Of a stretch of 64,000 nt of DNA, positions 1-12,697 are shown piece by piece (the stretch's first letter is position 1; each line of letters begins with the position of its first letter). The position numbers and the translations under genes are program-made. The stretch lies in the NCBI GenBank assembly GCA_013400115.1, contig VXBP01005598.1, forward strand, positions 1 to 64,000. The letters are read 5' to 3'. The DNA comes from Rhinopomastus cyanomelas. Taxonomy: Eukaryota > Chordata > Aves > Bucerotiformes > Rhinopomastidae. A model generated the notes under the pieces. It did no database searches, was not told the DNA's origin, and was given only the letters and a program-made list of their open reading frames with translations.

Positions 1-47
1 GAGAGAGGGAGGGAGGGAGGGAGAGAGAGAGGGAGGGAGAGGGAGAA
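1..47. repeat. GA/GGGA-rich simple repeat
   Basis: Purine-only run of GAGA and GGGA units on the plus strand at the very edge of the window. Its true left end is not visible. Confidence 0.9.
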
Positions 48-3000
48 AAGTGTTTGTTCATCCAAAGGTTCTGTATTTTACACTGGAGCCCCAGGACCCG
101 CTGCATCTGAAACAAAGGGTGAAATTCCAGCTAGTTTTGCACTGAATCAGTGGGGTCTGGGCAGCACATGCAGCTCACCAAGACGTTTGGTCAGTACACT
201 CCCAGAGTATCTGAGGTGAGATGTACCAAGTACTGACTGCACCAAGGCTTGCCCAGGCCTTTCTTCCCTCCGCTGCCCAGTGAGGATGCTGTGTCTGAGG
301 AATCTGAAAAATACAGAAGGCAGTCAGAAGACTCAAGTTTCTCTGTAGCTGCCGACATCTAGTTACAAACATTTCTCTAGGAGGGGAAAGTAGTCTGGAT
401 GGAGCAGCCACAGGGGAGGAGTCAGCTAGGAACAAACATCTTAGGCTTAGGTTTAGCTTTAAAAAACCCAACAGGCTTTTAAAAAATCCAAACCAGCAAA
501 CGTAGATGACATTTTGAATGTACAAAGCTGGTATTGGATGAGGAAATTAGACTCTCACCTGTACAAGACTTTCATGTGTGATTAAGATATAAAAGAACCT
601 CTGACTATTGACAAACAGCTTTTTCTGGGGCCTTTCCTTATTTGTCTCTGCCCACTCAACTGGCTCATGGATGCTCAGCTAGCAGAACAGCACCTGCTTA
701 CTCTCAAGAGCTTACCTGGAGCAGATGAATAGCAGGTCCCAGTTCAGCTTCTCCTCTGCAACATACTTTTGTGATTAAGAACCCAGTGGTAAGAGATGAA
801 GATGTGTTTGTATAATTATGCAGCAATTCTTTGTCAACCTCTCTCAATTATTTTTAAAACCATGTTGCTATGGGAAAACAGCTCCTGCTTTCAGTTATTT
901 TAAAGTCTTCTTCTCAGATACTCAAGCTCATCCTTCCGGGGCTTTCAGATTTGAGGACAAACCTTTGTTCATTTAGTTGACATGGATGTTTGTTGTTTGC
1001 TCTGCTGAGAATGAAGCATCCTACCCACCGCACCAAGGTCTCACAGCAAATCAGTGCAGTGCTTAATAAGTATTAACCTGCATTTAAAAAGGAAGATTAC
1101 TGATAGCATGTGCTAAGGTTTAGGACAAGGGTTATCTTTCTTTAGAAAAGTAAAGAAGTGGAAAAAAGTAGAACCAATACTAATAAGCTAATAATGACTT
1201 AATTTAAAACCATATTGGAGTCCAAATCAGACAAAGATCAGAGGCTGCTGTTTTCTTATACCTAAACGTCCATGAGCTTTGAATCAGAATTTTCTTTTCA
1301 TTGAGTGAGGTGCCAACTCCAAAGCAGTGACTGATATGAGGCACCTATATTCCTCCATTTTCAGAGTTGGCTGCCACTGTCACAGAAAACATTATTGTCA
1401 GCTTCACCTTTTTGCAAAACTGTCAGTATTTATTCTGGCTGAACAAAAAATATTGTGGGATGGGCCACAGTGACCTTCTGCAAAGCAATAGCTGACTTGC
1501 AGTGGGCACAGCTGCATCACCAGTGGTGCAGGGTTGAAATCCAACCCATGCTCCTGTAAAATACTTGCATTTCCAGTGCAAGTGGTGGTGTGATGTTCCC
1601 AAGTTCTGAAGAGCATCTAGGTGCATTGTGGTTGATACTTTGCATTACACATAACCTCTGGAAGGTTTTAGACATCTACTCAGTAAAGTTTATGTATTGA
1701 AGTTTTCCAGTTTATATGCATTTTCCTGTGAAATTTCCAGGTCCTGACAGGGAAGGGAATTCCAAGTTCCTCTTGTAGTGGATTTGACTCTTCAGACTGC
1801 TGAGGTGAACAAGGGTTTCACATGTCTGTCTATTCTGTGCAGGACTTCTGACAGAGTTTTGGTCAAGTGATTGCAACTTCCTTTTTAAACTCAGCCCAAC
1901 ATCACAGGGACATTCATGCTTTTCTGGGATGGGAATGTGAGGTCTGTAGCATCAATCCTACTGTCCATTTTAGGGTCTTTACTGGAACTCTGAATCTGCT
2001 TTGACTGCCCTCATCAAGCACAGTACAACGCAGGTCTCTGGAAGTAAGCTCCTCTGTTGCTGGCAGGCTGTTTGGGTAGGGTGGGAACAAGCTGTGTAAC
2101 ACTATGTTTTGTGTCCCAAAGTGTAGCCTCTCCTTTCAAAACCTAATTAGCTCTGTTTTCAGATTTGATCAACATTTTCAAGAGTATCCCCTTGGTTAGT
2201 ACTTTTTACACAGGCTTCACTGACACACTGACTGTTGGTTGGCGAAGGCTGCCCTTTCAGAAGCTGTTTCATGATATTATTCTCACTAATTGATAGCAGG
2301 AGTAATATAGGTCCTGCACCCACCTTCTCTAATGCAGTGGGTGCTCCATGAGCACTCGTATTGTCACCAACACACAGCCAGCACAGAAGCCCTGGTATTT
2401 TTTTAGAAACTGCTGTCATTTTGCCCAGCACAGTTTGTCTTTGGGGTTGTTTTGGTTGTTTTTTTCTTTACTTTTCTTCTCCCCTTTCTTTCTGAGGTGC
2501 ATGTGGTGGTGGTGTTTTGGTGGGGCTTTTTTTTTTATTTTGGGGGTTTTTTTGAGACTTCCTTTGTTGTTTTAAGAGGCAGGATTTCCATTATCTCAGT
2601 GTAAACCCATGTAGTTGAGTGTGGTTCTGTGATTTGTTGTGACTCTTCCAAACATCAGGGTCAAAGTCTGCTTGTAGACAAAGCTGAATAGAGTTCAAGG
2701 CTACATCTCCACTTCAGGATGTATTTTCATGTTGTTCACCATAATGATAGTGCAAGTTTGGTTTTTTTAAGAGAAAACATAGTGCTTAATATTTCCATTG
2801 AGATGTTATAATTTTCTTCCTGGAATTTTCCTTCCTAGAATTCAGATAACTTAATGTATCCCCGACTTTCTTCATTCACTTGGAATCATTTAATCTGTTT
2901 TGTGGGGACAGACAAAAGCCCGACACCATCAGAATTTATCTCAAGAAGGAACAGAAGCAATTTAAAAGCTTTTGCTGGCCACTTAGTCAGAAGTAGTTTG

Positions 3001-3475
3001 CACCTGAAACCTGTAGGATAGAGAAACAAAATCTGCTTCTGAACCATGGAACCGCTTTCTGAACAGTGGAATCACTGCTGAAAAAAAGCCAAACCAGAGC
3101 AAACAGAGAGCACAGTGTTTCCCAGGCCCACAGATGTACTAAAGCATAAACTATGGCTGCTGAAGAACCTCAAAACCACAAACAGGCAATTGGCATCTGA
3201 TTGTAATCACTGCTCATCAGTGATTACATCTCATGCTTGAGAGACATCTCAAGCAATATGCATGGTCCTTCCCAGTGTCTAGGGTGAGTGCAGTGCGGAT
3301 GGCTGAGGCTGCGAGCCTGTCACACCTCCACGACCAAAGCTGAGAGCTGAGCATCTCCAGAGAGCAGTGCAAAGTGTCTGGGGGCTATGTACTTTACACC
3401 AGTGTTTGCACATCGAACCCCCCTTTCAAGCAGCAGTGTCAGTGTGGTTAACATTAAAACAGAGGCTTTTTTGTT
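48..3475. other. unique non-coding sequence
   Basis: About 3.4 kb in which I recognise no gene, RNA gene or interspersed repeat, apart from the low-complexity stretch listed separately. Open frames are short (under 120 codons), lie in conflicting frames on both strands and look like chance. Confidence 0.5.
2441..2556 (+). repeat. T-rich and GT-rich low-complexity stretch
   Basis: Long T runs (TTTTTTTTTT near 2528), GGTGGTGGTG units and a run of G followed by T7. This is simple-sequence drift. The hydrophobic frame across it is a by-product of the T-richness. Confidence 0.8.
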
Positions 3476-3749
3476 TCATCATAGGATGTTAGGGGTTGGA
3501 AGGGACCCAAGAGATCATCGAGTCCAACCCCCCTGCCGGAGCAGGACAAAACTATCTAACACAGATCACAGAGGAACGCATCCAGGCGGGCCTTGAAAGT
3601 CCCCAGAGAAGGAGACTCCATGACCTCCCTGGGGAGTCTGTTCCAGTGCTCCGTGACCCTCACAGCAAAGAAGTTCCCCCTTGTGTTGAGGCAGAACCTC
3701 CTCTGCTGCAACTTACACCCATTGCTCCTTGTCCTATCACAGGGAGCAA
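3476..3749 (-). mobile_element. CR1: CR1 LINE 3' fragment (B-like tail)
   Basis: Plus-strand text opens with the complement of a CR1 tail (TAGGGGTTGGAAGGGACCC) and continues through the standard 3' UTR landmarks: a CTGTTCCAGTGCTC block, a CTCACAGCAAAGAAGTTCCC block and CTTGTCCTATCACAGGGAGC. The element therefore lies on the minus strand and is 5'-truncated, which is normal for CR1. It covers only the 3' untranslated region, with no usable protein. Confidence 0.93.
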
Positions 3750-6183
3750 GTACTCTTTAAACAGAAAGAACGTTGTAGGAATGCGGGAGTTTTAAGGAAG
3801 ATGCATTTCTGAAAACTTCTGCAATACTCAGCCAGCACCAACTACTTTGCTGGCCTTACACAAGTACAGGATGCTTTGTCAAGGTCTAGGATGCAGTCCT
3901 AGGGTCCCTTACCTATTGACTGTGCTAAAAAAATTACCTCTCTGGTACCTTCCAAAGTGACCCCACAAAAGACCTAAATGGCAAGCCAAGGTGACACCTT
4001 CCATCCCTTGTGTCTTGGCAGAAGAGTGAGACTTGGGTAAGGATCTGCAAAACCAAGTCCAGTGAAGCAGAGCAATCACTGCCCTTCTCCTTCTGCTCTC
4101 CTTAGCAAGATGAGTTCCCCTACCAGCCAGCAGGAGAGCTGAGCAGAAGCAAGGTCTTTCCACTTCACCTCAGATCTCTGAGGAGAAAAAGGGGCTATAT
4201 ATCCTCACTCAGGGACGCAATGCACGAGAAGCAGCAGCAAGAAGAGAAGAGCCTTATCTGAGCACAGATACGGCAAAACTCTTCTCACTCTTTCTTCCAC
4301 TTCTTTTTACATTGACTTTTTCACTTCTTACAGAATGGTCAGAGGAACCAGAGCACACCTTGTAGTTCTTCAGCTTGGTCTGTGCTTCTGAGACTTAGCT
4401 GATACTCTGCTGACCTGCCTGAAACCCTTCTGAGGCTATCAGGACTCTGTACTTCTTCTGACCTGAGGAGAACAAGTCCTTAAGAGTGTCTGAAGACAGT
4501 GTGGAAAATAGCATTCAGGTATTTAACAATATGTCCTTCCTAACAGTAGTGGGTATGTCTATCCTTCTTCTCGCAGGGAATTTATGACAGTGAATTTTTA
4601 GTTCCTGTATGCAGCACAGGAAGAGATAATGTGCTGAAAGAACTTGACACTCTACAAGTCCACATAAATAAGCCCCCCTTGCTCTTGCTTCTAAATAACA
4701 GGTGATAATTAATAGGATACATCTGTAAAATCCTTCTTGGGACTTGATCTGAAACCAGTTCAGCACTACCACGTATTCTGTTGGCTGTGCAGCTACTTGA
4801 CCCATTAGCTGTTTTCTAGGCAACTGTAAACCTTTTTGCAGTTGGTTTTTTATTAGAGTGGGCAAACGTATCTATCGATTAACTGCTCCATCATAATCTT
4901 AATGTTTAATCCCCGAGGCCAGACCAATCACTCTCTCTTTTCCTTTGCTCTCTGACATCCTCCATCTGTGTGGTAGATTAGCACAGCCAGGTGCTAAATT
5001 TGGTAGTGAGCATAGTTGTGAATTAAAACAGACACCACAGCCACTGCCTTCACCACTGGTACCTTCCACACATCCCTGGCAAAGCAAACACATGAATTCA
5101 CAGGCTTGCTAACAGGCAGAGCTGGGTGGTGCAGAGTCCTGCTGACTATAAACCCCACTTTAGCTGCATGAGCTAGACCTGCACTTCCCTTGTGTTAACT
5201 TGTCTATGAGGTCCAGTGCCAACCAGTAGAGAACCAGCAAACAGTCACACTCAGCTGTTTGGGGCAGGGGTTGCATGGCACTTGGGTTTTGTGCTACTCA
5301 GACCCAAATCACCTCACTTCTTTGGAGCTCACCTCTGCAAGCACCGTTCTGCGCTGCAGCAGGAATAGCAGCAGCACTGTGTAATCCAGCAGCCTACGTG
5401 CTCAGTGCACAAACCCAAAACACAAGTCCTCTAACTGCTGCTGTTGCAGATGCAAGCCTGGGGTCACTGCATTCAAGGGGGGTCTTTACTGGGTTTACTT
5501 CTAATAAAAGATGGCAAAAATGAAAAGTCTGGGAGTAATTTCTACCCTCATTTCTGCAAGAGCAATTACGTTGCCTTTAAATGATGCCTTTGAGTGACAT
5601 CATGGCAACCTCGGAATTTTTAGAGGATTTGAACAGTGTGATTCACTGGGAACTGCAGAACAACCCCGCTGGTGTGCCAGGAGCGAGAACGCACCTCGTT
5701 CTTGAAAGCAAAAATAAAGAACTTAAAACAAATTAATTCCAACAACTGAGATCTTTACTTTGGAGCTGTACTCACTTGGAGTGAAACTCATGGCTGGTAA
5801 TGATCTACCACAAAATGTGCCAATTAAATCCTGGTCGAGTCCTCACAATAGGTCTTCAGTATGCATATGTTTTGTGCTGATCCCCTCCATGGGAGGGAAC
5901 TGCACTCCAATTTCTGTTTGCTGGCTGAAACAAAGAGAAAGCCAGCAAGGCTTCCCACAGGTCCCAAACTTCTACTTTCACAGCTTGTTCAAGGTGTTGG
6001 CATTTTGTTGGGTATTTAAGGAATGGGTTTAGATGTATTTTGGAATGTTGGTTCGAATGTGTTGTTGAGGTTGTAGTGTGTTGCACAGCTGTGTGTTATA
6101 ACTGCATGGCTGAGTTAAACGTTCTCATTTATCGGGTTCCTTTGTGAAAGGCAAAAGAACCAAAAATATCATTAGATCCCTCA
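3750..6183. other. unique non-coding sequence
   Basis: No recognisable gene or repeat. Scattered frames up to 116 codons on the minus strand (4515-4865) show no domain and no splice context I can defend. Confidence 0.45.
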
Positions 6184-6626
6184 AGGCTCCGAGGTGACCT
6201 TATTGTGGCCTTTGAGGATCTGAAGGGGGCCTACAAAACAGCTGGAGAGGGACTTTTTAGGATGTCAGGTAGCGACAGGACTAGGGGGAATGGAGCAAAG
6301 CTGGAGATGGGTAGATTTAGAGTGGATGTGAGGAGGAAGTTCTTCACCATGAGAGTGGTGAGAGCCTGCAATGGGTTGCCCAGAGAGGTGGTGGAGGCCC
6401 CGTCCTTGGAGGTGTTTAAGGCCAGACTGGATGGGGCTCTGGCCAGCCTGATCTTGGGTGGGGTGTCCCTGCCAATGGCAGGGGAGTAGGAACTGGATGA
6501 TCCTGTGGTCCCTTCTAACCCTGACTGATTCTATGACTTGGTCTGGGTGATTCTGCTGTGGCAGGGGGATTGGACTGGATGATCTTTCGAGGTCCCTTCC
6601 AATTCCTAATGATCCTATGATTCTAC
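6184..6626 (+). mobile_element. CR1: CR1 LINE with compound A+B tail
   Basis: Sense-oriented CR1 3' UTR. The body runs from 'GAGGTGACCTTATTGTGGCC' through 'AGAGTGGATGTGAGGAGGAA' and 'GTGGTGGAGGCCCCGTCCTT' to a complete A tail ending near 6536 (CTGACTGATTCTATGAC). Without any spacer it continues as a B tail (TTGGTCTGGGTGATTCTGCT ... CCTATGATTCTAC) to 6626. Three other copies in the window (20412, 55230, 63504) have the same A-to-B junction, so this is a property of a subfamily and not a chance nested insertion. The short open frame across it has no known product. Confidence 0.95.
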
Positions 6627-7470
6627 TTACAGTAAGCTGTCAGCGAGAGCAGGAATGGACTTTGTATCTGGTATAACCAGCCAACTGCCGTGTGGAGGAG
6701 ATACCAGTTGAAACAGAAGAGTTTAAAACAATAGGAGCTGGCACAGCAGGCATGTCCCTGCCAGCCGAGTGGTGCTTCATGCAATTGCATGAGCAAACTT
6801 GTGTTGTTTCCTTGAAACTTAAGACGTTAAGCAATACACTCAGCTTATAAATTCAGCACAAGGTATCTGATAACTTGAGCTCAATAGATTACACTTTGCA
6901 TATTGATGTCATCTTCCTTTTGCCTACTGGGGTCGTGGAGAAAACACCTTGAAACAAGACTTTTAAGTCTTGAACTGAAATCCTGAGTAACCAAGTGCTA
7001 GTCCTAGGTTTGCTTTTCATCCTGGAATGCAGATTCCATTATGGAAGACTCCTTGACTTCTGGCTCAGCTCACATCCCCACATATGACCTGACTAAAGCT
7101 CTAGTTTCACTCTGAGTCTTCTGGGCTAATTAGCACATGGCAGAGAGCTTTGGAATAGTTTGGTGACATCCATTTTCTGGCACAGACAGCAGTCAAGGCT
7201 GTGAAACTTCAACAGCAGGTTTAAAAGCACAGATCAATTACCAAAAGGCAAAACTATTGCTAATGGGACCTTCCTCTGTCTGGCCACACACACAAGTACC
7301 AAAGAAACCAGCCTGCACCACCCTGTTTGCTGTTACTTGTTACGTCACAAGGTTCATTGAGAGATCATAAATCTACATGCAAAGACCAGTCTTTCCAGCA
7401 CCCTGTGTCAGATACCCACCTCGGTCTTTCACAGAGAGAGTGATGGGGCAGGCACAATGAGCAATGTCTT
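6627..7470. other. unique non-coding sequence
   Basis: No recognisable gene, repeat or regulatory element seen. Confidence 0.45.
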
Positions 7471-7753
7471 CACAGAATTATAGAATCACAGAATCATTAG
7501 GGATTGGAAGGGACCTTGAAGGATCATCCAGTCCAATCCCCCTGCAACAGCAGGATCACCTAGACCGAGTCACACAGGAACACATCCAGGTAGGTCTTAA
7601 ACGTCTCCACTGAAGGGGACTCTACGACCTCCCTGGGCAGCCTGTTCCAGTGCTCTGTCACCCTCACTGGGAAGAAGTTCTATCTCATATTGATGTGGAA
7701 CCTTCTATGTTCTAGCTTACAACCATTGCCCCTCATCCTATCACTGGATGACA
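7471..7753 (-). mobile_element. CR1: CR1 LINE 3' fragment, B tail
   Basis: Begins with two tail units (ATAGAATCACAGAATCATTA), then the B block (GGGATTGGAAGGGACCTTG), then the UTR landmarks CCTGTTCCAGTGCTCTG and GGGAAGAAGTTCTATCTC, ending at CCTATCACTGGATGACA. Antisense to the plus strand and 5'-truncated at about 283 bp. Among the better preserved B copies. Confidence 0.95.
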
Positions 7754-10700
7754 GTCCTGTGAAGGTCTTGCACCATGACACTGCCAGGTGTGGCATGAGG
7801 ACCTAGGGACCCTGACTGTCAGTACCAGGAGTTCAGAGCACACCACCGAAGTTTCTTCCATGCATCTACCTTCCTTAACTCTGTATTCCCTCTGAAAGTC
7901 AAGAGCTGCCAAAGTCAAGAACTGTGTTTGAGTAAAGGCTTATCCCAGTCCTCTTTCACTTAAGCCACTCACGGAGACTCTAATTGGTGTAGTGGTGATT
8001 TCAGCAACTGAAACTGCCCTGAAATCTGCTGAGAACACAGCCTGTGCTGTACTGTCCATTTTTGTAAGCCCAGTAACGAGTCCCAAAGAGAGCCAGTAAA
8101 GCCAAATGTTCCCATCCAAACAGCCCAAGTCTCAAAAGTTGGCTAGTTTGGTCACGAGCTCTGTGCTGCTGGAAAGACAACGAGAAATTAACTAGGATCT
8201 TGAAGTGCTACTACAAAGGTATAAAATCTGATTAGTCTTTTGGTGCTATTTATTCCGCTAGTTTTCCAGGTCCTCACTGAAGGATAGACAAGAAATCTCT
8301 TCCTCCTGCACCGCCGCTCTTAAAAAGAAAGTGCTTGGTCACGGCCAGGCACAGAAACACCAGAGAGCAATTATTTGTCAGGATAGAAGCACATCCTTTT
8401 ACATTGGCTATAGAGATCATTTGGGAAGAACATGATTTGCATCCTCCTCTGACAGACATTGTGCTGCCTCTGCAGTGTTTTCCATCAGGCCAAGCTCCAT
8501 TCCCTCCCTCATGCCAAGTAGCACATTTGAAGTGATCTACAGGGTAATGAATGACATGCCTCAGGGGTAAGATGAGGGTCTGAGGGTGGCAATGGAAATT
8601 AGTATCAGTCCTTCTATAAGGTAGAAAAGGGTCCAACCCAGTAAGACACTGAGCAGCCTTGAGTTGTAGATTTAAGCTACACTTGTGGTTTTAATAACTC
8701 TGTAATTCAAAGAGCAGCAGTGTAGGGCAGCTGTGTCACCCTCAGACTGCAGGGTGTACCCTTCATGGTCAGCAGCCTGTTCTCTTATTAATTACAACAG
8801 CATATTTCACTTCAGCCTGGAGCATCCTCTGAGCCTGTCATTCCCTCCCCACTCCCCCCACCGATCACACACGTTTGCACACAGAGAGGCAGATGCTGCC
8901 CTAATGCTCTCATTTCTCAGTGAGAGACTTGCTCTCAGCTGGGAAGGAGCTTCATCCCAAGTGTCGTTTACAGGCCACTGGTAGCTTAAAAACATTTCTT
9001 TTCCAAATTATTGTTCTCTCTCTGAATACACCAGATATCCAAGCTAAGCTGACACAAGTCGGAGCACACAGTGCTCTTATACACAAAGAGTTCTGTAACA
9101 TTTTATTACAAGGCCAAGCCAGAGGAACACATGGCAGCTTCCTTGCCTTCGTGTCCTGGAAAGTCACAAAGATCCAGGAGCTGCTGCACCACATATTTAA
9201 AGGATCATCAATACAATTGAATTCAAAGAGATGGAGTTTCTGTCTTCCCCTGACAGGGCGCAACCTCGGTGGAGTTAAAAATACAGCCAGTGGGTTTCCA
9301 AGCAGAGGGTAGTGCAGCGCCAGCAGTTCAAGATTTGTGCTCTTGTGTGCAGAAGCTGCACACACTAGGCAGTTTTACTTTTTGGTCCTGGAGGTAGAAC
9401 TGTGAGATTTATAGGAGATGACAACAATTATTTGGACCTACTGTCTTTTTCTGCAACCAGTACCTTTGCCCTTCATGCCCTTGCTCTTGATGAACAGTTG
9501 TGACAGCAGGAGTCAGGGAATAGCAGGGACTGCCTGGCACTACCCTCACAGCCACTTGCAGCAGCTTGCTTCCCAAGATGAAAACTAACTCAGAGAGCTG
9601 AGGCTCTTCACTAAGATTAGACGGTAACCAAATCCCTCAGCAGGCTTTCTGTAGCCAGGAAGTCCTGGCTACTGCATGTGCTAGTAGGGCTGCAGAGTGT
9701 GCTGTATCTTCTCATGACCATTGAAATGGCGGCACAATCATCCTGTCTCCACTAGATACCCCGTGTGCTCCATTTTCATATTTAATTTAGCAGTTTTTAA
9801 TGTAGTCACATCTTGACAATCTGATAGTGACTTTCTGTGTGCCCTTTGGCACGTAAGCCAGCCTTCCACTGAAGCTCCACAGACAGCAGAACTGCAGCTT
9901 TCTCCATGTGGATTCTCTGATGTACAGTCCATTCATTTGTACCCCAGTAAGGATGTGAACACAACCCTTCCTGCTTATCTGCCATCTATTTCCTCCAAAC
10001 TTATGGAAATTTAGTACCGTGGCTATCTCAAGCACTTTTATGTTAAAACAAAACTTGCCAATAAATTAAAGAATAATTGTGTAGGAAGGCAGACAGATGA
10101 CACAAACGTACAAACTTTGTTTGTTTTAAGAAACCAGGCTATAAAACACAGAAACAAATACAACAAAGAGAGCAGAAGCAACCTCCCTCTTCCCCAGGTC
10201 TGTGAGCAACTACATCCTTCCTTTTGATAAAGAAAAGCAGTGTTTGTCCCAAAGGAGAGGAAGAAAACACAATGTGAAAAGCAGGCAGCATAGGAAGTGT
10301 CCTCCACAGGCTTAGAAAAACCATAGCAATTCCACGTTTGTGTCCTCATCCCCCATAAACTCTGGTTCCTTATAAAGAATTACTCACTATCCCAAATGGA
10401 TCCCCTCAGCAAGGTGTTCTCGTACAGTGCTGGATGCAATTAGACAACACCAAGTGCCCTCAGAGCCTTCTGGACAAAAAAGCTTGGGAGCTTTGAAGAT
10501 GAAAGCCCTTTGGCCACACAAGGAGAAGTATTATCAGTTCAGGAGAATGAGTTTCAAAGTGGAGCTCTTTTGGTCATTCAGTGCCTGTGACTTGCTCCTG
10601 AGGGGCAGAAGGAGTAGCTAAAGGGCAGCATAAATTCCTGTCTCAAACAAGACACTTAAATGGCAGCCTGTGGCCAGGCTGGGAGGCTGCGTGTAACAGG

Positions 10701-12250
10701 AGGATGAACACAAGGCAGCAAGAGGTAATTGTGTTGTAAGATAAGTTCTCCCTTGTCAGCAAACCTGGTAACAGTAGTAAAACTAATTCTTCACAGGAAA
10801 CTTGTGCAGCACAGAAGGACAGACCTCTAAAAGTAAAACTAACGAGTGAAGCACCACAGTAGTATTTTTTAAATCACTGATTTGCATCTTAACTACTCAG
10901 CTTGCTGGCTGTTTCTCCTGGTGTATCCTCCTTGCTTCCACTCCCTAAGGCAGACACAGCACTAGTATCTTCACTGCAGTTCTTTCTACCATCCTGTCCT
11001 GCTGCTCCCTACAACAGCCAGAGCTCCTCTCACCCAGCACGGCACCGTGTTCTGAAGTGGGTATTTCTGAAGGACAGGGGTGCAGCTGTGGCCAGTATCT
11101 CCAGCAGACTTAGTCATAACAAAGCAAATTGTTTGTAATTTGAGATATTGTTGTCATGGAGGACAAGGCTGAAAGACAGTTGGACTAGTCCAGCCTTTCA
11201 TGAGGTTTAAACATCCTACTTATCCCTACCACCTCTGACATCTACTTTCAGCTACATGAAGATTAAAATAGCTGGGAGCTGGAGGCTGCATTTTGAGAGC
11301 AAGCAGCTCAATGAAACCACCACCATCATAATTACAATCCTTAATGGACAGAAATGGACAGACATCTCACAGAGGCAGTCCTGGGATGAGGCAGCAGCTC
11401 ACACTTCCAAGAGCTCCCTATACTAGGAGACTTTTGAATCCTCTCAGAATGACTCTGACATCAACCTTCTCCTCTGTCTGCAGGCTGAGCTTTGCTTTCC
11501 CACTCCTGTTTCTGACAAGGTCTGTTTGTAACAGGAAGAAGACAGAAAAAAAACCCAACAGGATGAAAATTGTGCAGAGGTAAACCTCAGCAATGTGACC
11601 TTTTTACATCAATGAAAACGTTCTCTTCTTTTTGTTATTTGGCTAGTAAACCCTTCACAAGGGTCAGACTACCTGGCAACCAGCAACAAAACAAGAGGTT
11701 CTGCTGGCTCTAATCAGTGCTCTGCTTTGTGCCTGTCTGCAGACCAGTATGAGCCTGGCACCCTGGTCTGTTTTATGTCAGGTTCTCCCTCACCCGTTCA
11801 CTTGCCCTTATTGCATCCAACTTGTAAACTGAGCTCCACTGTGCAAAACTCAGGCAGGCCACCACCACTGCCACGTAGGTAGTTTCTCACGCATGGAGAT
11901 TTTCACCCGTGCTGATCTGAAACACTGCACGGACCTTCCACTGCTTCTCAGCCTGTGAGTGCTGCATGGCCAACAGAGGAGCTACTGAGAAGCAGTATTC
12001 CTTTCCTGTTTCTGCTTCATTCCGTGGTCAGTAAATACTAAACTCGCTGACGCTCTGGAACAGCATCCCAGGGTCTGTCAGATGTTTACCTCAGCACAAA
12101 GTTATAAGTCCTGACGTTCAGATGTGTCAGCCTATATGCAAAAGCCTGAAGCCATAATTACCTACTAGATCCTAAGAATAAAGGTTAATAATGCTGTGAT
12201 GTTAAATATTGTGATGGTTTTCATCATTGTGGAGGACATCCACAATTGTT
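7754..12250. other. unique non-coding sequence
   Basis: About 4.5 kb with no repeat I recognise. At 8920-9365 both strands are open over nearly the same interval (130 codons plus, 137 codons minus). Neither translation shows a domain, signal peptide or repeat, and I treat both as chance. Nothing else is supported. Confidence 0.45.
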
Positions 12251-12697
12251 GGAGTGGGTTCATCATGAAGATGATCAGAGGGTGGGAGCACCTCTCTTAT
12301 GGGCACAGGCTGCAAGTGTCAGGTCTGTTCAGCCTACGGAAGAGGAGGCTCCAGGGAGAGCTTATAGCAGCCTTCCAGTACCTGAAGGGAGGCTGTAAGA
12401 AAGCTAAGGAATGATTTTTATGAGAGTTGTATTGGTTAGAATGAGGAGAAATGGCTTTAAGCTAGAAGAGGGTAGATTTTGATTAGATATTAGGAGGCAA
12501 TTCTTTATAGTGAGCGTGCTGAGGCACTGGAACAGGCTGCCCAGGGAGGTTGTGGCTGCTCCATCCCCAGAAGTGTTCAAGACCAGATTGGATGGGGCCC
12601 TAGGCAACCTGACCTGGTGAGAGGTGTCTGCCCATGGCAGAGGGGTTCGAACTAGATAATCCTCAAGGTTCCTTCCAAGCTAGACCATTCTATGATT
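12251..12697 (+). mobile_element. CR1: CR1 LINE 3' fragment, older E-like tail
   Basis: Sense CR1 from 'AAGATGATCAGAGGGTGGGA' through 'TGTTCAGCCTACGGAAGAGG', 'CTGAGGCACTGGAACAGGCT' and 'GTTGTGGCTGCTCCATCCCC' to a degraded tail ending CATTCTATGATT. It includes the last codons of the ORF2 region and the 3' UTR, with no intact frame. Its tail has a single ending and lacks the added B module. Confidence 0.93.

Noticed and set aside
6040..6060. GGTTCGAAT, resembling a tRNA T-loop
   Set aside because: No acceptor, D or anticodon arms can be formed around it.
6205..6489. 94-codon frame on the plus strand
   Set aside because: It lies inside CR1 3' UTR text shared with other copies and is not a gene.
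8920..9365. Overlapping open frames of 130 (plus) and 137 (minus) codons
   Set aside because: Neither translation shows a recognisable motif. Simultaneous openness on both strands usually reflects base composition.
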